From Nesterenkonia marinintestina (GTDB lineage Bacteria; Actinomycetota; Actinomycetes; Actinomycetales; Micrococcaceae): DNA of 53,992 nt. Positions 27,813-37,732 of the stretch are shown here, piece by piece (the stretch's first letter is position 1; each line of letters begins with the position of its first letter). A program made the translations under genes and the position numbers. The notes under the pieces are model-generated. The model made no database searches, was not told the DNA's origin, and saw only the letters and a program-made list of their open reading frames with translations. The stretch is taken from contig NZ_JAOEFD010000015.1 of assembly GCF_025420485.1 (NCBI RefSeq), positions 1 through 53,992 of the forward strand. The letters are read 5' to 3'.

Positions 27813-29246
27813 TCAGACCGGCCGGGGGTGCAGGTCCCGCTCCGGACGCAGGACGTCGCGGACCACCACCCCCATCAGATACACGGTGACCAGCATGTGC
27901 GCGACGACGGCCAGGACGAACACCCCCTCGCCCATCACATGCTGGGACTCGTAGTCCCCGATCTGGGCGGCCAGGTGCATCCAGATCGCCCAGAAGTGCA
28001 GCACCTCCACCACCGTCCAGATCAGCAGGTCCCGCCAGCGCGGAGCCGCCAGGGCCAGGAGGGGCAGCAGCCAGATCACGAACTGCGGCGAGTACACCTT
28101 GTTGACCAGGATGAACGCCGCCACGATCAGGAACAGCAGCTGCACCATCCGCGGCCGGGTGCGCACCGTCACGCCCAGGGCCAGCACCGCCAGGCAGCAG
28201 AACAGGAACAGCAGGAAGCTCCACGTCGAGATGAAGCCCGCATCCGGAGCAGGCCAGCCCCGATCGTCGGCCAGGAGCGTCCAGACGTGCCACAGCGACG
28301 AGTTGCCGGCCCCCCGCTCGTCGGAGAACTCATAGAACTGCCCCCACGCCTGGAAGCTGATCAGCATCGCCGGCACGTTGACCGCCGACCACGCGACGAC
28401 GGCGCCCAGCAGGGTGCGCAGGAACTCCGCCGGACCGCAGTCGGCCTCCCGATCCCGGCCCAGCAGGCTCCGCAGCGCCAGCACGAACACCGCGCCCAGC
28501 ATGAACAGCGGATAGATCTTGAACGCCGTGCCGATCCCGATCAGCACCCCGGCGGTCAGATGGCGCCCGCGCAGATGCGCCAGCACCGCCAGCGCCAGCA
28601 CCGCGGCCGGCCACATGTCCCAGTTGATCCCCGCGGTGAGGATGATCGGCGGAGCGATCGCCACCATCGCCGCATCCCACGGACGACGACCTGCCGCCCG
28701 CATCACCGCCAGCACCAGCACCACCCAGGCGGCCGCGGTCATCACGAAGGTCACGTCCCAGAACAGCAGGGACTCCCGCTCGCCCCAGTAGTTCAGCAGC
28801 GCGGTCTGCTCCGGCGTCTCCCCGGTGGGGAACAGCGCTGCCACACCCTGGGTGACCACGGCGGCGACCGAAGCCAGCAGCCCCGTCAGCACCGGGTACT
28901 CGAACCACATGTCTCCGCGGAACGGGGCCCACGGCGTCGAATCCAGCTCCCGGCCCGCATACAGGGCGGCCACATCGGAGTAGCAGCCGTGATGGTGCAC
29001 GGCCACCCCGCCCCAGCCCTCAGCCCGGCAGTGCCCCATGTGCAGCAGGGTCAGCAGGACGCCCAGCAGGGTCAGGGCCACCAGGACCCAACCGACCGCG
29101 GTGAGCCCCCAGCGCGACCTCCGCGCCGGGAGCACGCGTGCCCCGGCCGGTCCGCCGAAGCGGTCCGAGAGGCTCCGCAGCAGCGGATCGGACCGGGTCG
29201 GGGCGTCGACGTCGCCGTCCGGCGTGTGGGGAGGGGTGGCGCTCAT
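27813..29246 (-). CDS. GT87/DUF2029-type membrane glycosyltransferase
   Basis: 477 residues with about ten transmembrane helices. The layout (first helix near residue 45, extracytoplasmic loop with SDVAALYAGRELDSTPWAPF and MWFEYPVLTGLL, then multiple helices and NKVYSPQFVIWLLPLLAL) matches polyprenyl-phosphate-mannose-dependent alpha-mannosyltransferases of the GT87 family. The conserved acidic residue after the first helix is probably D in YSDVAALY. It may build lipoarabinomannan- or mannan-like envelope glycans. ATG at 29246 is used; the longer frame upstream overlaps the ino1 promoter. Divergent from ino1. Confidence 0.82.
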   Translation of the reverse strand: MSATPPHTPDGDVDAPTRSDPLLRSLSDRFGGPAGARVLPARRSRWGLTAVGWVLVALTLLGVLLTLLHMGHCRAEGWGGVAVHHHGCYSDVAALYAGRELDSTPWAPFRGDMWFEYPVLTGLLASVAAVVTQGVAALFPTGETPEQTALLNYWGERESLLFWDVTFVMTAAAWVVLVLAVMRAAGRRPWDAAMVAIAPPIILTAGINWDMWPAAVLALAVLAHLRGRHLTAGVLIGIGTAFKIYPLFMLGAVFVLALRSLLGRDREADCGPAEFLRTLLGAVVAWSAVNVPAMLISFQAWGQFYEFSDERGAGNSSLWHVWTLLADDRGWPAPDAGFISTWSFLLFLFCCLAVLALGVTVRTRPRMVQLLFLIVAAFILVNKVYSPQFVIWLLPLLALAAPRWRDLLIWTVVEVLHFWAIWMHLAAQIGDYESQHVMGEGVFVLAVVAHMLVTVYLMGVVVRDVLRPERDLHPRPV

Positions 29247-29382
29247 CGCTCCCAGCCTACGGCGATCCGACGACGGGACGCGGGCGACTCGGACGCGGCG
29301 ACGTGCTCCGGTGATGGAATAATGGGCCAGTCCCCGCTGAGTGAGACCGGCGCATCCGAGCGCCGGACGAAGGAGTCGAGAC

Positions 29383-30468
29383 GTGGCAGGCAATCCGATC
29401 CGAGTGGCCGTCGTCGGAGTGGGCAACTGTGCCGCCTCCCTGATCCAGGGAGTGCAGTACTACCGCGGCGCGCCCGACGACCAGGACGTCCCGGGTCTGA
29501 TGCACGTGCGCTTCGGCGACTACCACGTCGACGACGTCGAGTTCGTCGCCGCCTTCGACGTCGACGCCGCCAAGGTCGGCCAGGACCTCTCCAAGGCGAT
29601 CCTCTCCTCCGAGAACAACACCGTCCACCTGGCCGACGTCCCCGCCACCGACGTCATGGTCCAGCGCGGCCCCACCCTCGACGGGCTGGGCCGGTACTAC
29701 CGGGAGACCATCGAGGAGTCCCCGGCCGACCCGGTGGACGTGGCCGAGGCGCTGCGGGCCGCCGACGTCGACGTCGTCGTCTGCTACCTCCCGGTGGGCT
29801 CCGAGCAGGCCGCCACCTTCTACGCGCAGGCCGCCATCGACGCCGGCGCGGCCTTCGTCAACGCGCTGCCGGTGTTCATCGCCGGCACCGAGGAGTGGGC
29901 GCAGCGGTTCGCCGAGGCCGGGCTGCCCATCGTCGGCGACGACATCAAGTCCCAGATCGGGGCCACCATCACCCACCGTGAGCTGGTGGCGCTCTTCGAG
30001 TCCCGGGGGGTCCACCTGGACCGGACCTACCAGCTCAACGTCGGCGGGAACATGGACTTCAAGAACATGCTCGAGCGCGACCGCCTCGAGTCCAAGAAGA
30101 CCTCCAAGACTCAGGCGGTCACCTCCAACACCTCGGCGGACCTGGGGGACCGGGACGTGCACATCGGGCCCTCCGACTACGTCCAGTGGCTCGACGACCG
30201 CAAATGGGCCTACGTCCGGCTGGAGGGGCGCACCTTCGGCGATGCACCGGTCTCGCTGGAGTACAAGCTCGAGGTGTGGGACTCCCCGAACTCCGCGGGC
30301 GTCATCATCGACGCGGTGCGCGCGGCGAAGATCGGGCTCGACCGGGACGTGGGCGGCCCGCTGACCTCGGCCTCGAGCTACTTCATGAAGTCCCCGCCCG
30401 AGCAGCTGCACGACACCGAGGCACGCGAGCGGGTCGAGGCGTTCATCCGGGGAGAGGTCGAGCGCTGA
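29383..30468 (+). CDS. ino1: inositol-1-phosphate synthase
   Basis: 361 residues, actinobacterial-type myo-inositol-3-phosphate synthase, converting glucose-6-phosphate with NAD. The NAD loop is [16 protein letters not shown] (residues 7-22). Conserved segments include [50 protein letters not shown] and SKTQAVTS. Its product feeds phosphatidylinositol, mycothiol and PI mannosides. GTG at 29383 has AAGGAG seven bases upstream. The stop overlaps the next gene's probable CTG start. Confidence 0.96.
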   Translation: MAGNPIRVAVVGVGNCAASLIQGVQYYRGAPDDQDVPGLMHVRFGDYHVDDVEFVAAFDVDAAKVGQDLSKAILSSENNTVHLADVPATDVMVQRGPTLDGLGRYYRETIEESPADPVDVAEALRAADVDVVVCYLPVGSEQAATFYAQAAIDAGAAFVNALPVFIAGTEEWAQRFAEAGLPIVGDDIKSQIGATITHRELVALFESRGVHLDRTYQLNVGGNMDFKNMLERDRLESKKTSKTQAVTSNTSADLGDRDVHIGPSDYVQWLDDRKWAYVRLEGRTFGDAPVSLEYKLEVWDSPNSAGVIIDAVRAAKIGLDRDVGGPLTSASSYFMKSPPEQLHDTEARERVEAFIRGEVER

Positions 30469-31733
30469 CCCTCGGCGGGACTCCGCGCCTGGCGGCGGTC
30501 GATGCGCTGCGCACCTGCGCGCTGCTGGGCATCCTCGCCGTCAACATCTGGTACTTCGCCCACCCGGAGACCCTGGCCGGGGTCCCCCGGACCGAGGCCG
30601 CGGAGACTGCGTCGGCGGGGTCGGCATCGGCGGCAGTGTCGGCGGACCGGCTGGTCGGCGTCGCCACCACCGTGCTCTTCGAGGCCAAGGCCTACGTCGT
30701 CTTCTCCTTCCTCTTCGGCCTCTCCTTCGTCCACCAGATGCGTGCCGCCGCGCGCGACGGCGACGACGTCGCCGCTCGGACGACCCGACGCGGCGTCGCC
30801 CTGATCGTGGTCGGGGTGCTGCACGGGGTGCTGCTCTTCGTCGGGGACATCCTGCTGGCCTACGCGATCCTCGGCTTCGTGCTGCTCGGTCTGCGGAACA
30901 TGGGGACCCGCCGTGCGCTGGTGATCGCCGGACTGCTGTACGGGGCGGTGTCCCTCGTCGTCCTGGGGGTCGGGGGACTGGCCGCGCTGCTGGAGTCCGC
31001 GGACCCGGCGGCGGCCGACGCCGTGGCCGATCAGGCCGCCGCGGCCCGCTACGCCGATCCGGAGGAGGCCCGGGCGGCCTACACCGGGGGACTCGGCCCG
31101 TACCTGGCCTTCCAGGTGCACTCCTACGCTGCGGTGGGTCCCTCGCTGCTGATGATCCAGGCGCCGCTGGCCTTCGCGGCGTTCCTCATCGGACTGGTGG
31201 TCGGGCGGCACCGGCTGCTGGAACGGATCGTCCACCGGGAGATCCCGACCGGACGCCTCGTGGCGGTGATGACGGCCGGCCTGGTGCTCGGCGGCGGGCT
31301 GAGCGTGTGGTCGGCGGCGCTGCGGTGGGACGCGGTCGGCTCCGGCTCCGCGGGGGCCGAGGCGGTGGGACAGGGTCTGGTGCTGCTCGGAGGGCCCGTC
31401 CAGGCGCTCGGATACGTGCTCGCGCTGCTGCTGATCCTGCGGGCCCGAGCCGCCGCACGACTCACCCGACTCCTCGGCCACGCCGGACGGATGTCGCTGT
31501 CGAACTACCTGGGCCAGTCGGTGGTGCTCGCGGTCGTGTTCTCTGCATGGGGAGCCTGGGCGGGGCTCGGCCTGGCCGGGCGGCTGACCCCGATGCAGGT
31601 GGGCCTCGTCGTCGTCGGACTCTGGTCCGCCCAGGTGCTGCTGAGCACCCTGTGGATGCGGGCCTTCCGCACCGGACCCGTCGAAGGTCTGCTGCGCGCG
31701 TCGACCTACCGTCGGCGACCCACCTGGCGCTGA
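30465..31733 (+). CDS. DUF418 family membrane protein
   Basis: 422 residues, about ten transmembrane helices. The start [21 protein letters not shown] and the C-terminal block [20 protein letters not shown] are typical DUF418 features. Function is unknown; a transport or envelope role is usual speculation. No ATG, GTG or TTG occurs in frame before the first helix. The only workable start is CTG at 30465, which overlaps the ino1 stop as CTGA and lies about 7 bases after GGGGAGAGG. This mirrors the ATGA/GTGA couplings elsewhere in the window. Cotranscribed with ino1. Confidence 0.85.
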   Translation: MTLGGTPRLAAVDALRTCALLGILAVNIWYFAHPETLAGVPRTEAAETASAGSASAAVSADRLVGVATTVLFEAKAYVVFSFLFGLSFVHQMRAAARDGDDVAARTTRRGVALIVVGVLHGVLLFVGDILLAYAILGFVLLGLRNMGTRRALVIAGLLYGAVSLVVLGVGGLAALLESADPAAADAVADQAAAARYADPEEARAAYTGGLGPYLAFQVHSYAAVGPSLLMIQAPLAFAAFLIGLVVGRHRLLERIVHREIPTGRLVAVMTAGLVLGGGLSVWSAALRWDAVGSGSAGAEAVGQGLVLLGGPVQALGYVLALLLILRARAAARLTRLLGHAGRMSLSNYLGQSVVLAVVFSAWGAWAGLGLAGRLTPMQVGLVVVGLWSAQVLLSTLWMRAFRTGPVEGLLRASTYRRRPTWR

Positions 31734-32008
31734 CCCGACCCCACCCCGCCCCCAGCCCGCCCCAGCTCCACCCCCACCCTCGTCGAGGGAGCAGACCTTG
31801 CGGGCCTCACCGGCGAGTCGGTGCAGGATTCACTCCCCCGATGCGGGTGGGGCTCGAAGCCCGGGTAGTCCTCTCGGATGACCCCGCCCTGTCCCGACGA
31901 TGACCGGATATCCGTCCGAAGCCTGATGTGACCGACCCCCGCTCCTCCGTAGCGTGGAGGCAGGACGGCAGCACTCGTCCGCAGAGTCCATCAGGAGGGG
32001 AGATCGAG

Positions 32009-32947
32009 ATGATCACCGCCGAATCGCTGACCAAGAACTACGGTGCCAAGACCGCCGTCGACGACATCAGCTTCACCGCGGCCCCCGGTCGGGTGACCGG
32101 GTTCCTGGGGCCCAACGGCGCCGGGAAGTCGACCACCATGCGCATGGCCGTCGGGCTGGACACGCCCACCCGCGGCGGCATCACCGTCAACGGCCGACGC
32201 TTCGCGGAGCACACCGCGCCGCTGCGGGAGGTCGGGGCGGTGCTCGACGCCGGGGCCACCCACCCCGGACGCACCGCCCGGGGCCACCTGAGGATCCTGG
32301 CCGCCACCCACGGCATCCCGAAGGCCCGCGTCGACGAGGTCATCGGCATGACCGGGCTCGACCAGGTAGCCGCCAAGCGCATCAAGGGCTTCTCGCTGGG
32401 TATGAACCAGCGCCTCGGCATCGCCGCCGCGCTGCTCGGGGACCCCGCCACGCTCATCTTCGACGAACCGGTCAACGGCCTCGACCCGGAAGGCGTGCGA
32501 TGGGTCCGCCGACTGACCCGCCGCCTCGCCGACGAAGGCCGCACCGTGTTCCTCTCCTCCCACCTGATGGCCGAGATGGCGCAGACCGCCGACCACGTCA
32601 TCGTCCTGGGACGGGGCCGGATCATCGCCGACCTGCCCATCCAGGAGCTCATCGACGGCGACGGAGAGGCCCGGACCCTGGTCCGCTCCGAGGAGGCCGC
32701 CGAGCTGGCCCGGGCACTCTCCGCCGACGGGGTCACCCTCACCAGCCGCGACGCCGAGAGCTTCGAGGTCACCGGCATGGACCCCCGGGCCATCGGCCGC
32801 GCCGCCCTGCGGGCGGGGCTCCCCCTCCATGAGCTCACCCCGCTGCACAGCTCCCTGGAGGACTCCTACATGCAGCTCACCGAGGACTCGGTGGAATACC
32901 GCAGCGGCGGCGTCGACGCCGTCACACAGGAAGGAGCACGTCGATGA
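32009..32947 (+). CDS. ABC transporter ATP-binding protein
   Basis: 312 residues. Walker A is GPNGAGKST (34-42), the signature is FSLGMNQRL (a bacitracin/lantibiotic-exporter type variant of LSGGQ), and Walker B is TLIFDEPVNGLD. The C-terminal ~90 residues match DrrA/BcrA-type exporters. ATG at 32009 is chosen because AGGAGGGG lies 8 bases upstream. It overlaps the permease gene by four bases (ATGA), and the two-component genes follow, suggesting an envelope-stress or antimicrobial-peptide efflux module. Confidence 0.93.
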   Translation: MITAESLTKNYGAKTAVDDISFTAAPGRVTGFLGPNGAGKSTTMRMAVGLDTPTRGGITVNGRRFAEHTAPLREVGAVLDAGATHPGRTARGHLRILAATHGIPKARVDEVIGMTGLDQVAAKRIKGFSLGMNQRLGIAAALLGDPATLIFDEPVNGLDPEGVRWVRRLTRRLADEGRTVFLSSHLMAEMAQTADHVIVLGRGRIIADLPIQELIDGDGEARTLVRSEEAAELARALSADGVTLTSRDAESFEVTGMDPRAIGRAALRAGLPLHELTPLHSSLEDSYMQLTEDSVEYRSGGVDAVTQEGARR

Positions 32948-33888
32948 GCACCGCGACCCAGAACCAGAACATGCAGCACACCGAGGACCCCTCCGGTCGG
33001 CTCAGCACCGCCAGCTGCGACGACGGGGGGGAGGTCCGCCCCTTCACCTCCGACCCGTCGCTGCCGGGACTGAGCTTCGGCCGCGTCCTGGTCTCCGAGT
33101 TCGCCAAACTCCGCGCCATGCGCTCCACCCTGTGGCTGAGCATCACCACCGTCGTGCTCACGGGGCTGATGGTCACCATGATGCTCTACAGCTTCGCCTG
33201 GATGCTCTCCGAGCAGTCGGACTTCATCGACACGATGGGACGCGACGCCGCGGCGACGGAGCTGCTCAACCAGAACCTCCTCTCAGGGATGTTCTTCGCC
33301 TTCATCCTCATCGGATGCATCGGCGTCCTCTCGGTGACCTCCGAGTTCGGCAGCGGCTCCATCCGCTCCACGATGGCGGCGGTGCCCCGACGGCTCACCC
33401 TCGTCGCGGCCAAGGCCGCCGCGCTGAGCCTGTTCGCCGCCGCACTCGGACTGGTCCTCATCCTCGGCATCACGCTGGCCGCATCGCTGTTCGCCGCCCG
33501 TCACGACCTGTCGGTGGACTTCGGCGACGTCCAGGTCTGGCAGATGCTCGGCGCCAATCTGCTCATGATCGTCGCCGTCGCCCTGATGGGCCTCGGGCTG
33601 GGTCTGATCCTGCGCAGCTCCGCCGGCGCGATCGTGGTCCTCGCGGTCCTGCTGTTCGTCGCCCCGATGGCGATGGACATCATCACCACGTTCGTCGAGG
33701 ACAACCCTGCGATCGACCTGATCCGCAATTGGCAGTTCGGTTCGCTGCTCGACGCGGCCCGCGACTTCGGAGAGATGTCGATGATGGGGGACTCCGTCGG
33801 ACGCCTCGAGGCCGGAGTCGGTGTGGCCGGATGGCTGGTCGTCTCCCTGGGGCTCGGCGGCCTGCTCTTCCGCCGCCGCGACGTCTGA
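32944..33888 (+). CDS. ABC transporter permease
   Basis: 314 residues. A ~50-residue disordered N-terminus precedes SFGRVLVSEFAKLRAMRSTLW, the usual start of ABC-2 type permeases. Six transmembrane segments follow (near residues 70-90, 115-135, 150-175, 195-215, 225-245, 285-305), ending GLLFRRRDV. It forms the membrane part of the exporter with the upstream ATPase, to which it is translationally coupled. Substrate unknown. Confidence 0.92.
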   Translation: MSTATQNQNMQHTEDPSGRLSTASCDDGGEVRPFTSDPSLPGLSFGRVLVSEFAKLRAMRSTLWLSITTVVLTGLMVTMMLYSFAWMLSEQSDFIDTMGRDAAATELLNQNLLSGMFFAFILIGCIGVLSVTSEFGSGSIRSTMAAVPRRLTLVAAKAAALSLFAAALGLVLILGITLAASLFAARHDLSVDFGDVQVWQMLGANLLMIVAVALMGLGLGLILRSSAGAIVVLAVLLFVAPMAMDIITTFVEDNPAIDLIRNWQFGSLLDAARDFGEMSMMGDSVGRLEAGVGVAGWLVVSLGLGGLLFRRRDV

Positions 33889-33940
33889 CCGGTCATGGAC
33901 GCCGTCCCCGCCGAGCCCTCGGCCCCCACGGCCGCGGCGG

Positions 33941-33946
33941 TAGTCT
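33941..33946 (+). promoter_or_regulatory. -10 box immediately upstream of histidine kinase
   Basis: TAGTCT is 7 bases from the ATG at 33954. There is no ribosome binding site, so a leaderless transcript is likely, independent of the upstream ABC genes. Confidence 0.5.
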
Positions 33947-33953
33947 CGGCGGT

Positions 33954-35348
33954 ATGACCACAGCGACGACGCCGGACGGCGCGGACACCCTCCCTGCGGG
34001 GCAGGTGCCGGCGCCGATCCGGCGTCGTGGCGTGCGCGGATGGTTCCGGGAGCACCCGCGGGTCATGAACGGACTCATCTGTGGGATCTACCTGGTCTCG
34101 GTCGCCCTCGGGACCGAATCGACCCTCGCTGACCTCGGACACCGGTCCTGGTGGATGCTGCCGTGCGTGGTGGTTATCGCCGGGGCCCTGCTGCTCCGGC
34201 TGCGCGCCCCGCTGATCGTCACCGCAGTGATCACCGTCTGCGAGACCGCGATCCTGCTGCTCTACCCATGGTTCACCCCGACCCAGATCGGTCTGTGGTT
34301 CGCCCTCTACGCGGTCGGCCGCACCCGCGGCCTGGCGTGGGGGCTCGGGGTCGCGGCGCTGACCTCCACGCTCGCCCAGGTGCCGCTGCTGCGTGTGGGC
34401 AGCTGGTCCACCGTCCACGGCGGTCCGGCGCGCAACGAGCTGGTCCTGACCGAGGACGGGTCCTCGGCCGGCGAAGTCACCCAGCTGCTGATCCAGAGCG
34501 CGATCGCCCTGGTCCTCGCCGCCTGCGTCGCTGCGGCCATCGGCGCGGCGGTGCGGCGCGGTCGGCAGCACGAGCAGGAGATCCTCCGATGGGCGGAGCA
34601 CTCCCAGGAGCTGGCGCAGATCGGTGAGCGCAACCGGATCGCCCGGGAGATGCATGACGTCGTCGCCCACTCGCTCTCGGTGATGATCTCCCTGGCCGAC
34701 GGGGCGAAGGTCGTGGCACCGCGCGACCCCCAGCGTGCCAGCCGGGTGATGGGGGAGGTCTCGAGCACCGGACGGACGGCGCTGGCGGATATGCGTCGGG
34801 TGATCGGGGTGCTGCGGGCCGGCGACGACGTCGACCAGGCGCGGCGACCCGTCCAGGGTTCCCTGGAGGAGCTCTACGCGGGGTTCCGGCAGGCCGGGAT
34901 GCCGCTGGAGGTGACCACCGTGGGACCGCCGCTGCCCGACGACCACGCCTTCGTGCTCACCGTGCACCGGATCCTGCAGGAGGCGCTGACCAACGTGCTG
35001 CGCTACGGTCGGCAGGTCGGTGAGGTCCATGTGACGATCGAGCACGTCCCGGGACCTTCGGCGCAGGAGCAGGAACGGTTGGAGGAGGACGGGCTCTCGG
35101 CCGGCGACCAGCGGGCGCTGGGCATGGCCCCCGCCGGACAGGTGTCGCTGACCGTCGCCGACGACGGGGTGCTCGGGGAGGCTCCGGCGGCCTCGGTCGG
35201 CTCGGGGCAGGGCATCCGCGGGATGGGTGAGCGGGCGGCGTTCTACAACGGCTCGGTGTATGCGGGCCCCGGACGGCGGCGCGGGTGGCTGGTCCACGCC
35301 GTGCTGGAGCCGCCCGAGACGACGACGAGGAGAGGCGGCGATGACTGA
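33954..35348 (+). CDS. sensor histidine kinase (HisKA_3, NarL/DesK type)
   Basis: 464 residues. An N-terminal membrane sensor has about five or six helices (residues 40-190). The dimerisation helix reads RIAREMHDVVAHSLSVMI with phosphoacceptor His234. The ATPase domain has an N-box variant ILQEALTNVLRYG and a G-box GQGIRGMGERA. A Glu/Gln-rich insertion (about residues 365-395, PSAQEQERLEEDG) interrupts the ATPase domain between beta strands. The gene overlaps its response regulator by eight bases. Confidence 0.94.
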   Translation: MTTATTPDGADTLPAGQVPAPIRRRGVRGWFREHPRVMNGLICGIYLVSVALGTESTLADLGHRSWWMLPCVVVIAGALLLRLRAPLIVTAVITVCETAILLLYPWFTPTQIGLWFALYAVGRTRGLAWGLGVAALTSTLAQVPLLRVGSWSTVHGGPARNELVLTEDGSSAGEVTQLLIQSAIALVLAACVAAAIGAAVRRGRQHEQEILRWAEHSQELAQIGERNRIAREMHDVVAHSLSVMISLADGAKVVAPRDPQRASRVMGEVSSTGRTALADMRRVIGVLRAGDDVDQARRPVQGSLEELYAGFRQAGMPLEVTTVGPPLPDDHAFVLTVHRILQEALTNVLRYGRQVGEVHVTIEHVPGPSAQEQERLEEDGLSAGDQRALGMAPAGQVSLTVADDGVLGEAPAASVGSGQGIRGMGERAAFYNGSVYAGPGRRRGWLVHAVLEPPETTTRRGGDD

Positions 35349-36150
35349 GCAGAATGCAGGGACCGGGGAGGACGCCGAGGTCCGGCGGGACCCGCTGCGG
35401 GTGATGCTGGTCGACGACCAGCACCTGCTGCGCATGGGATTCCGCCTGATCCTCGAAGGCGAGGAGGACGTCGAGGTCGTCGCCGAGGCCGGCGACGGGG
35501 CCGAGGCGCTGCGCGTGATCGCCGGGCTGCCGGAGGCGCGACGCCCGGACGTGGTGCTGATGGACGTGCGGATGCCGCGGATGGACGGCATCGAGGCGAC
35601 CCGGCGCGTGGTGACCGAGTTCCCGTGTGCGCGGGTGATCATCCTGACCACGTTCGACCTCGACGAATACGCCTTCTCTGGACTCCGAGCCGGGGCCAGC
35701 GCGTTCCTGCTCAAGGACGTCACCCCGGAGGACCTGGTCAGCGCCGTGCGGGTGGTGGCCGAGGGCGACGCCGTCGTCGCACCCCGCATCACCCAGCGGC
35801 TGCTGGACACCTACGTGCGCGGCGGCGAGGGTGCGCCGAGCCCGGTCGGGGGGCCGGCGGGCCGGGGGTCCGCGGGCGACGAGGCCGAGGCGGTCCCGCC
35901 GACCGGCGCGCAGATCGCCGCCGCACTGGACGACGGAGTGCACCGGGAGCCGCTGACCCAGCGGGAGGCCGAGGTGCTGTTCTGCGTGGCCGAGGGCCTG
36001 TCCAACGCGGAGATCGCGGCCAAGCTGTTCCTCTCCGAAGCGACGGTCAAGACCCACGTGCGGCGGATCCTGACCAAGCTGCAGCTGCGCGACCGGGTGC
36101 AGGCCGTGGTGTTCGCCTACGAGTCCGGGCTGGTCCGCCGCTCCGGCTGA
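35341..36150 (+). CDS. LuxR/NarL-family response regulator
   Basis: 269 residues. The receiver domain has DDQ at 25-27 and phosphoacceptor Asp75 in VVLMDVRMPRMDG, followed by ILTTFDLDEYAF and LLKDVTPEDL. A Gly/Pro-rich linker (165-185) leads to a GerE/LuxR helix-turn-helix, PLTQREAEVLFCVAEGLSNAEIA and SEATVKTHVRRILTKL. The ATG at 35341 overlaps the kinase stop (ATGACTGA). It presumably controls the ABC exporter upstream, the usual logic for such pairs. Confidence 0.95.
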   Translation: MTEQNAGTGEDAEVRRDPLRVMLVDDQHLLRMGFRLILEGEEDVEVVAEAGDGAEALRVIAGLPEARRPDVVLMDVRMPRMDGIEATRRVVTEFPCARVIILTTFDLDEYAFSGLRAGASAFLLKDVTPEDLVSAVRVVAEGDAVVAPRITQRLLDTYVRGGEGAPSPVGGPAGRGSAGDEAEAVPPTGAQIAAALDDGVHREPLTQREAEVLFCVAEGLSNAEIAAKLFLSEATVKTHVRRILTKLQLRDRVQAVVFAYESGLVRRSG

Positions 36151-36213
36151 TCCCCCGTCGGTGCCCGCGCACCACGAGCCCGTCCGATCCGTCCCCGGCG
36201 GGGCAGACCTCCG

Positions 36214-36219
36214 TACGAT
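36214..36219 (+). promoter_or_regulatory. -10 box immediately upstream of M18 aminopeptidase
   Basis: TACGAT is followed by 7 bases and the ATG at 36227, in the same leaderless spacing seen for other genes here. It favours this ATG over the one at 36218, which would lie inside the box. Confidence 0.5.
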
Positions 36220-36226
36220 GGACGAT

Positions 36227-37546
36227 ATGGCCGAGAACACCGCACCTCTGACCGCAGACCAGCTCATCGACGACCTCGGCGAGTACGTGACCGCCTCCCC
36301 GTCGTCGTACCACGCCGCCGACGTCGCCGCCCGACGCCTCGTCACCGCCGGATTCACCCAGCTCGGCGAGCATCAGGACTGGCCGACCGCACCCGGGCGC
36401 TACGTGGTGGTCCGCGACGGTGCGGTGCTCGCCTGGATCGTCCCGGAGGGCGCGACGGCGACGACCCCGCTGCGCATCCTCGGCGCCCACACCGACTCGC
36501 CCGGATTCAAGCTCAAGCCGAAGTCCACCAGCCTGAGCCACGGATGGGTCCGGGCCGGCACGGAGATCTACGGCGGCCCGCTGCTGAACTCCTGGCTCGA
36601 CCGGGAGCTGCGTCTGGCCGGCCGTCTGGTCACCCGCGACGGCGCGACCCACCTGACCGCCACCGGACCGGTCGCCCGGATCCCGCAGCTGGCCATCCAC
36701 CTGGACCGGCAGGTCAACGACGGACTCACCCTCGGCAAGCAGGCCCACACCGCCCCCATCCTCGGACTCGCCGGCACCGCCGAACAGGCTGCGGAGGCCG
36801 ACGTGCTCGCCGTGGTCGCCCGCGCCGCAGGGGTCGACGCCGAGGAGGTGGACGGGTACGACGTCGTCGTCGCAGACTCCCAGACGCCCTCCCGCTTCGG
36901 CGCCGACCTCGAGTTCTTCGCCTCCGGCCGGCTGGACAACCTCTCCTCCGTCCACGCCGGGATCACCGCCCTGGAGCAGATCGCCGACGACGCCGACGGC
37001 GGAGCCGTCATCCCCTTGCTCGCGGCCTTCGACCACGAGGAGCTCGGCTCGGCCTCCCGCTCCGGCGCCGCCGGCCCGTTCCTCGAAGAGGTGCTCGACC
37101 GCCTGTACGAAGGCCTCGGAGCCACCGCTTCCCAGAGGGCGCGGGCGCTCGCCGGCTCCTGGCACCTCTCCTCCGACGCCGGCCACGCCGTCCACCCCAA
37201 CTACGCCGAGCGACACGACCCGGCCAACCGGCCGCTGCCCAACCGGGGACCGCTGCTGAAGATCAACGCCAACCAGCGCTACACCACCGACGCCCCCGGG
37301 GCGGCCATGTGGGCGCAGGTCTGCCGCGCCGCCGACGTCCCGAGCCAGGAGTTCGTCTCCCACAACGACATCCCCTGCGGCTCCACCATCGGACCGATCA
37401 CCGCCGCCCGGCTCGGCATCCGGACCGTCGACGTCGGCATCCCGCTGCTGTCCATGCACTCGGCGCGGGAGATGTGCGGGGTCGACGACGTCGCCCACCT
37501 GCGCGACGCCGTCGCCGCGTTCTTCACCGCCGAACTGACCGTCTGA
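36227..37546 (+). CDS. M18 family aminopeptidase
   Basis: 439 residues, zinc/cobalt aminopeptidase of the aspartyl aminopeptidase family (ApeB-type). Metal-binding segments are GAHTDSPGFKL, ASGRLDNL, AFDHEELGS and the C-terminal HNDIPCGSTIGP with MHSAREM. The segment SDAGHAVHPNYAERHDP is diagnostic. It removes N-terminal acidic or neutral residues from peptides in the cytoplasm. No ribosome binding site is apparent; a -10 box at 36214 suggests a leaderless start at 36227. It stands alone before the rpsF operon. Confidence 0.93.
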   Translation: MAENTAPLTADQLIDDLGEYVTASPSSYHAADVAARRLVTAGFTQLGEHQDWPTAPGRYVVVRDGAVLAWIVPEGATATTPLRILGAHTDSPGFKLKPKSTSLSHGWVRAGTEIYGGPLLNSWLDRELRLAGRLVTRDGATHLTATGPVARIPQLAIHLDRQVNDGLTLGKQAHTAPILGLAGTAEQAAEADVLAVVARAAGVDAEEVDGYDVVVADSQTPSRFGADLEFFASGRLDNLSSVHAGITALEQIADDADGGAVIPLLAAFDHEELGSASRSGAAGPFLEEVLDRLYEGLGATASQRARALAGSWHLSSDAGHAVHPNYAERHDPANRPLPNRGPLLKINANQRYTTDAPGAAMWAQVCRAADVPSQEFVSHNDIPCGSTIGPITAARLGIRTVDVGIPLLSMHSAREMCGVDDVAHLRDAVAAFFTAELTV

Positions 37547-37607
37547 CCGGCGCCGAACCCCCCGGGTAGTGCCCACACCCGATTGCCGGTACCATTGTGC
37601 AGGTTGT

Positions 37608-37662
37608 CTTCCGGGGCTTCAGCGCGCCCGCATGCGGACCGCCCTGGAGCCGCCCCCGGAAG
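37608..37662 (+). promoter_or_regulatory. rpsF leader hairpin, candidate S6:S18 site
   Basis: CTTCCGGGG pairs perfectly with CCCCGGAAG around a ~37-base interior, 70 bases before rpsF. A structured rpsF 5' UTR bound by the S6:S18 complex is known in several bacterial groups and represses the operon. The hairpin position fits, but I cannot confirm the conserved loop elements. Confidence 0.4.
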
Positions 37663-37732
37663 CACGAACGCATCAGAACCTCCTGTTACGGAAAGCCCGT
37701 GACCGCCAGACCGAAGGAGGTGGGTTCAACAC

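Noticed and set aside
27828-29981. 717-codon plus-strand frame across the GT87 gene and ino1
   Set aside because: His/Arg/Gln-rich shadow, partly antisense to GT87 and out of frame with ino1.
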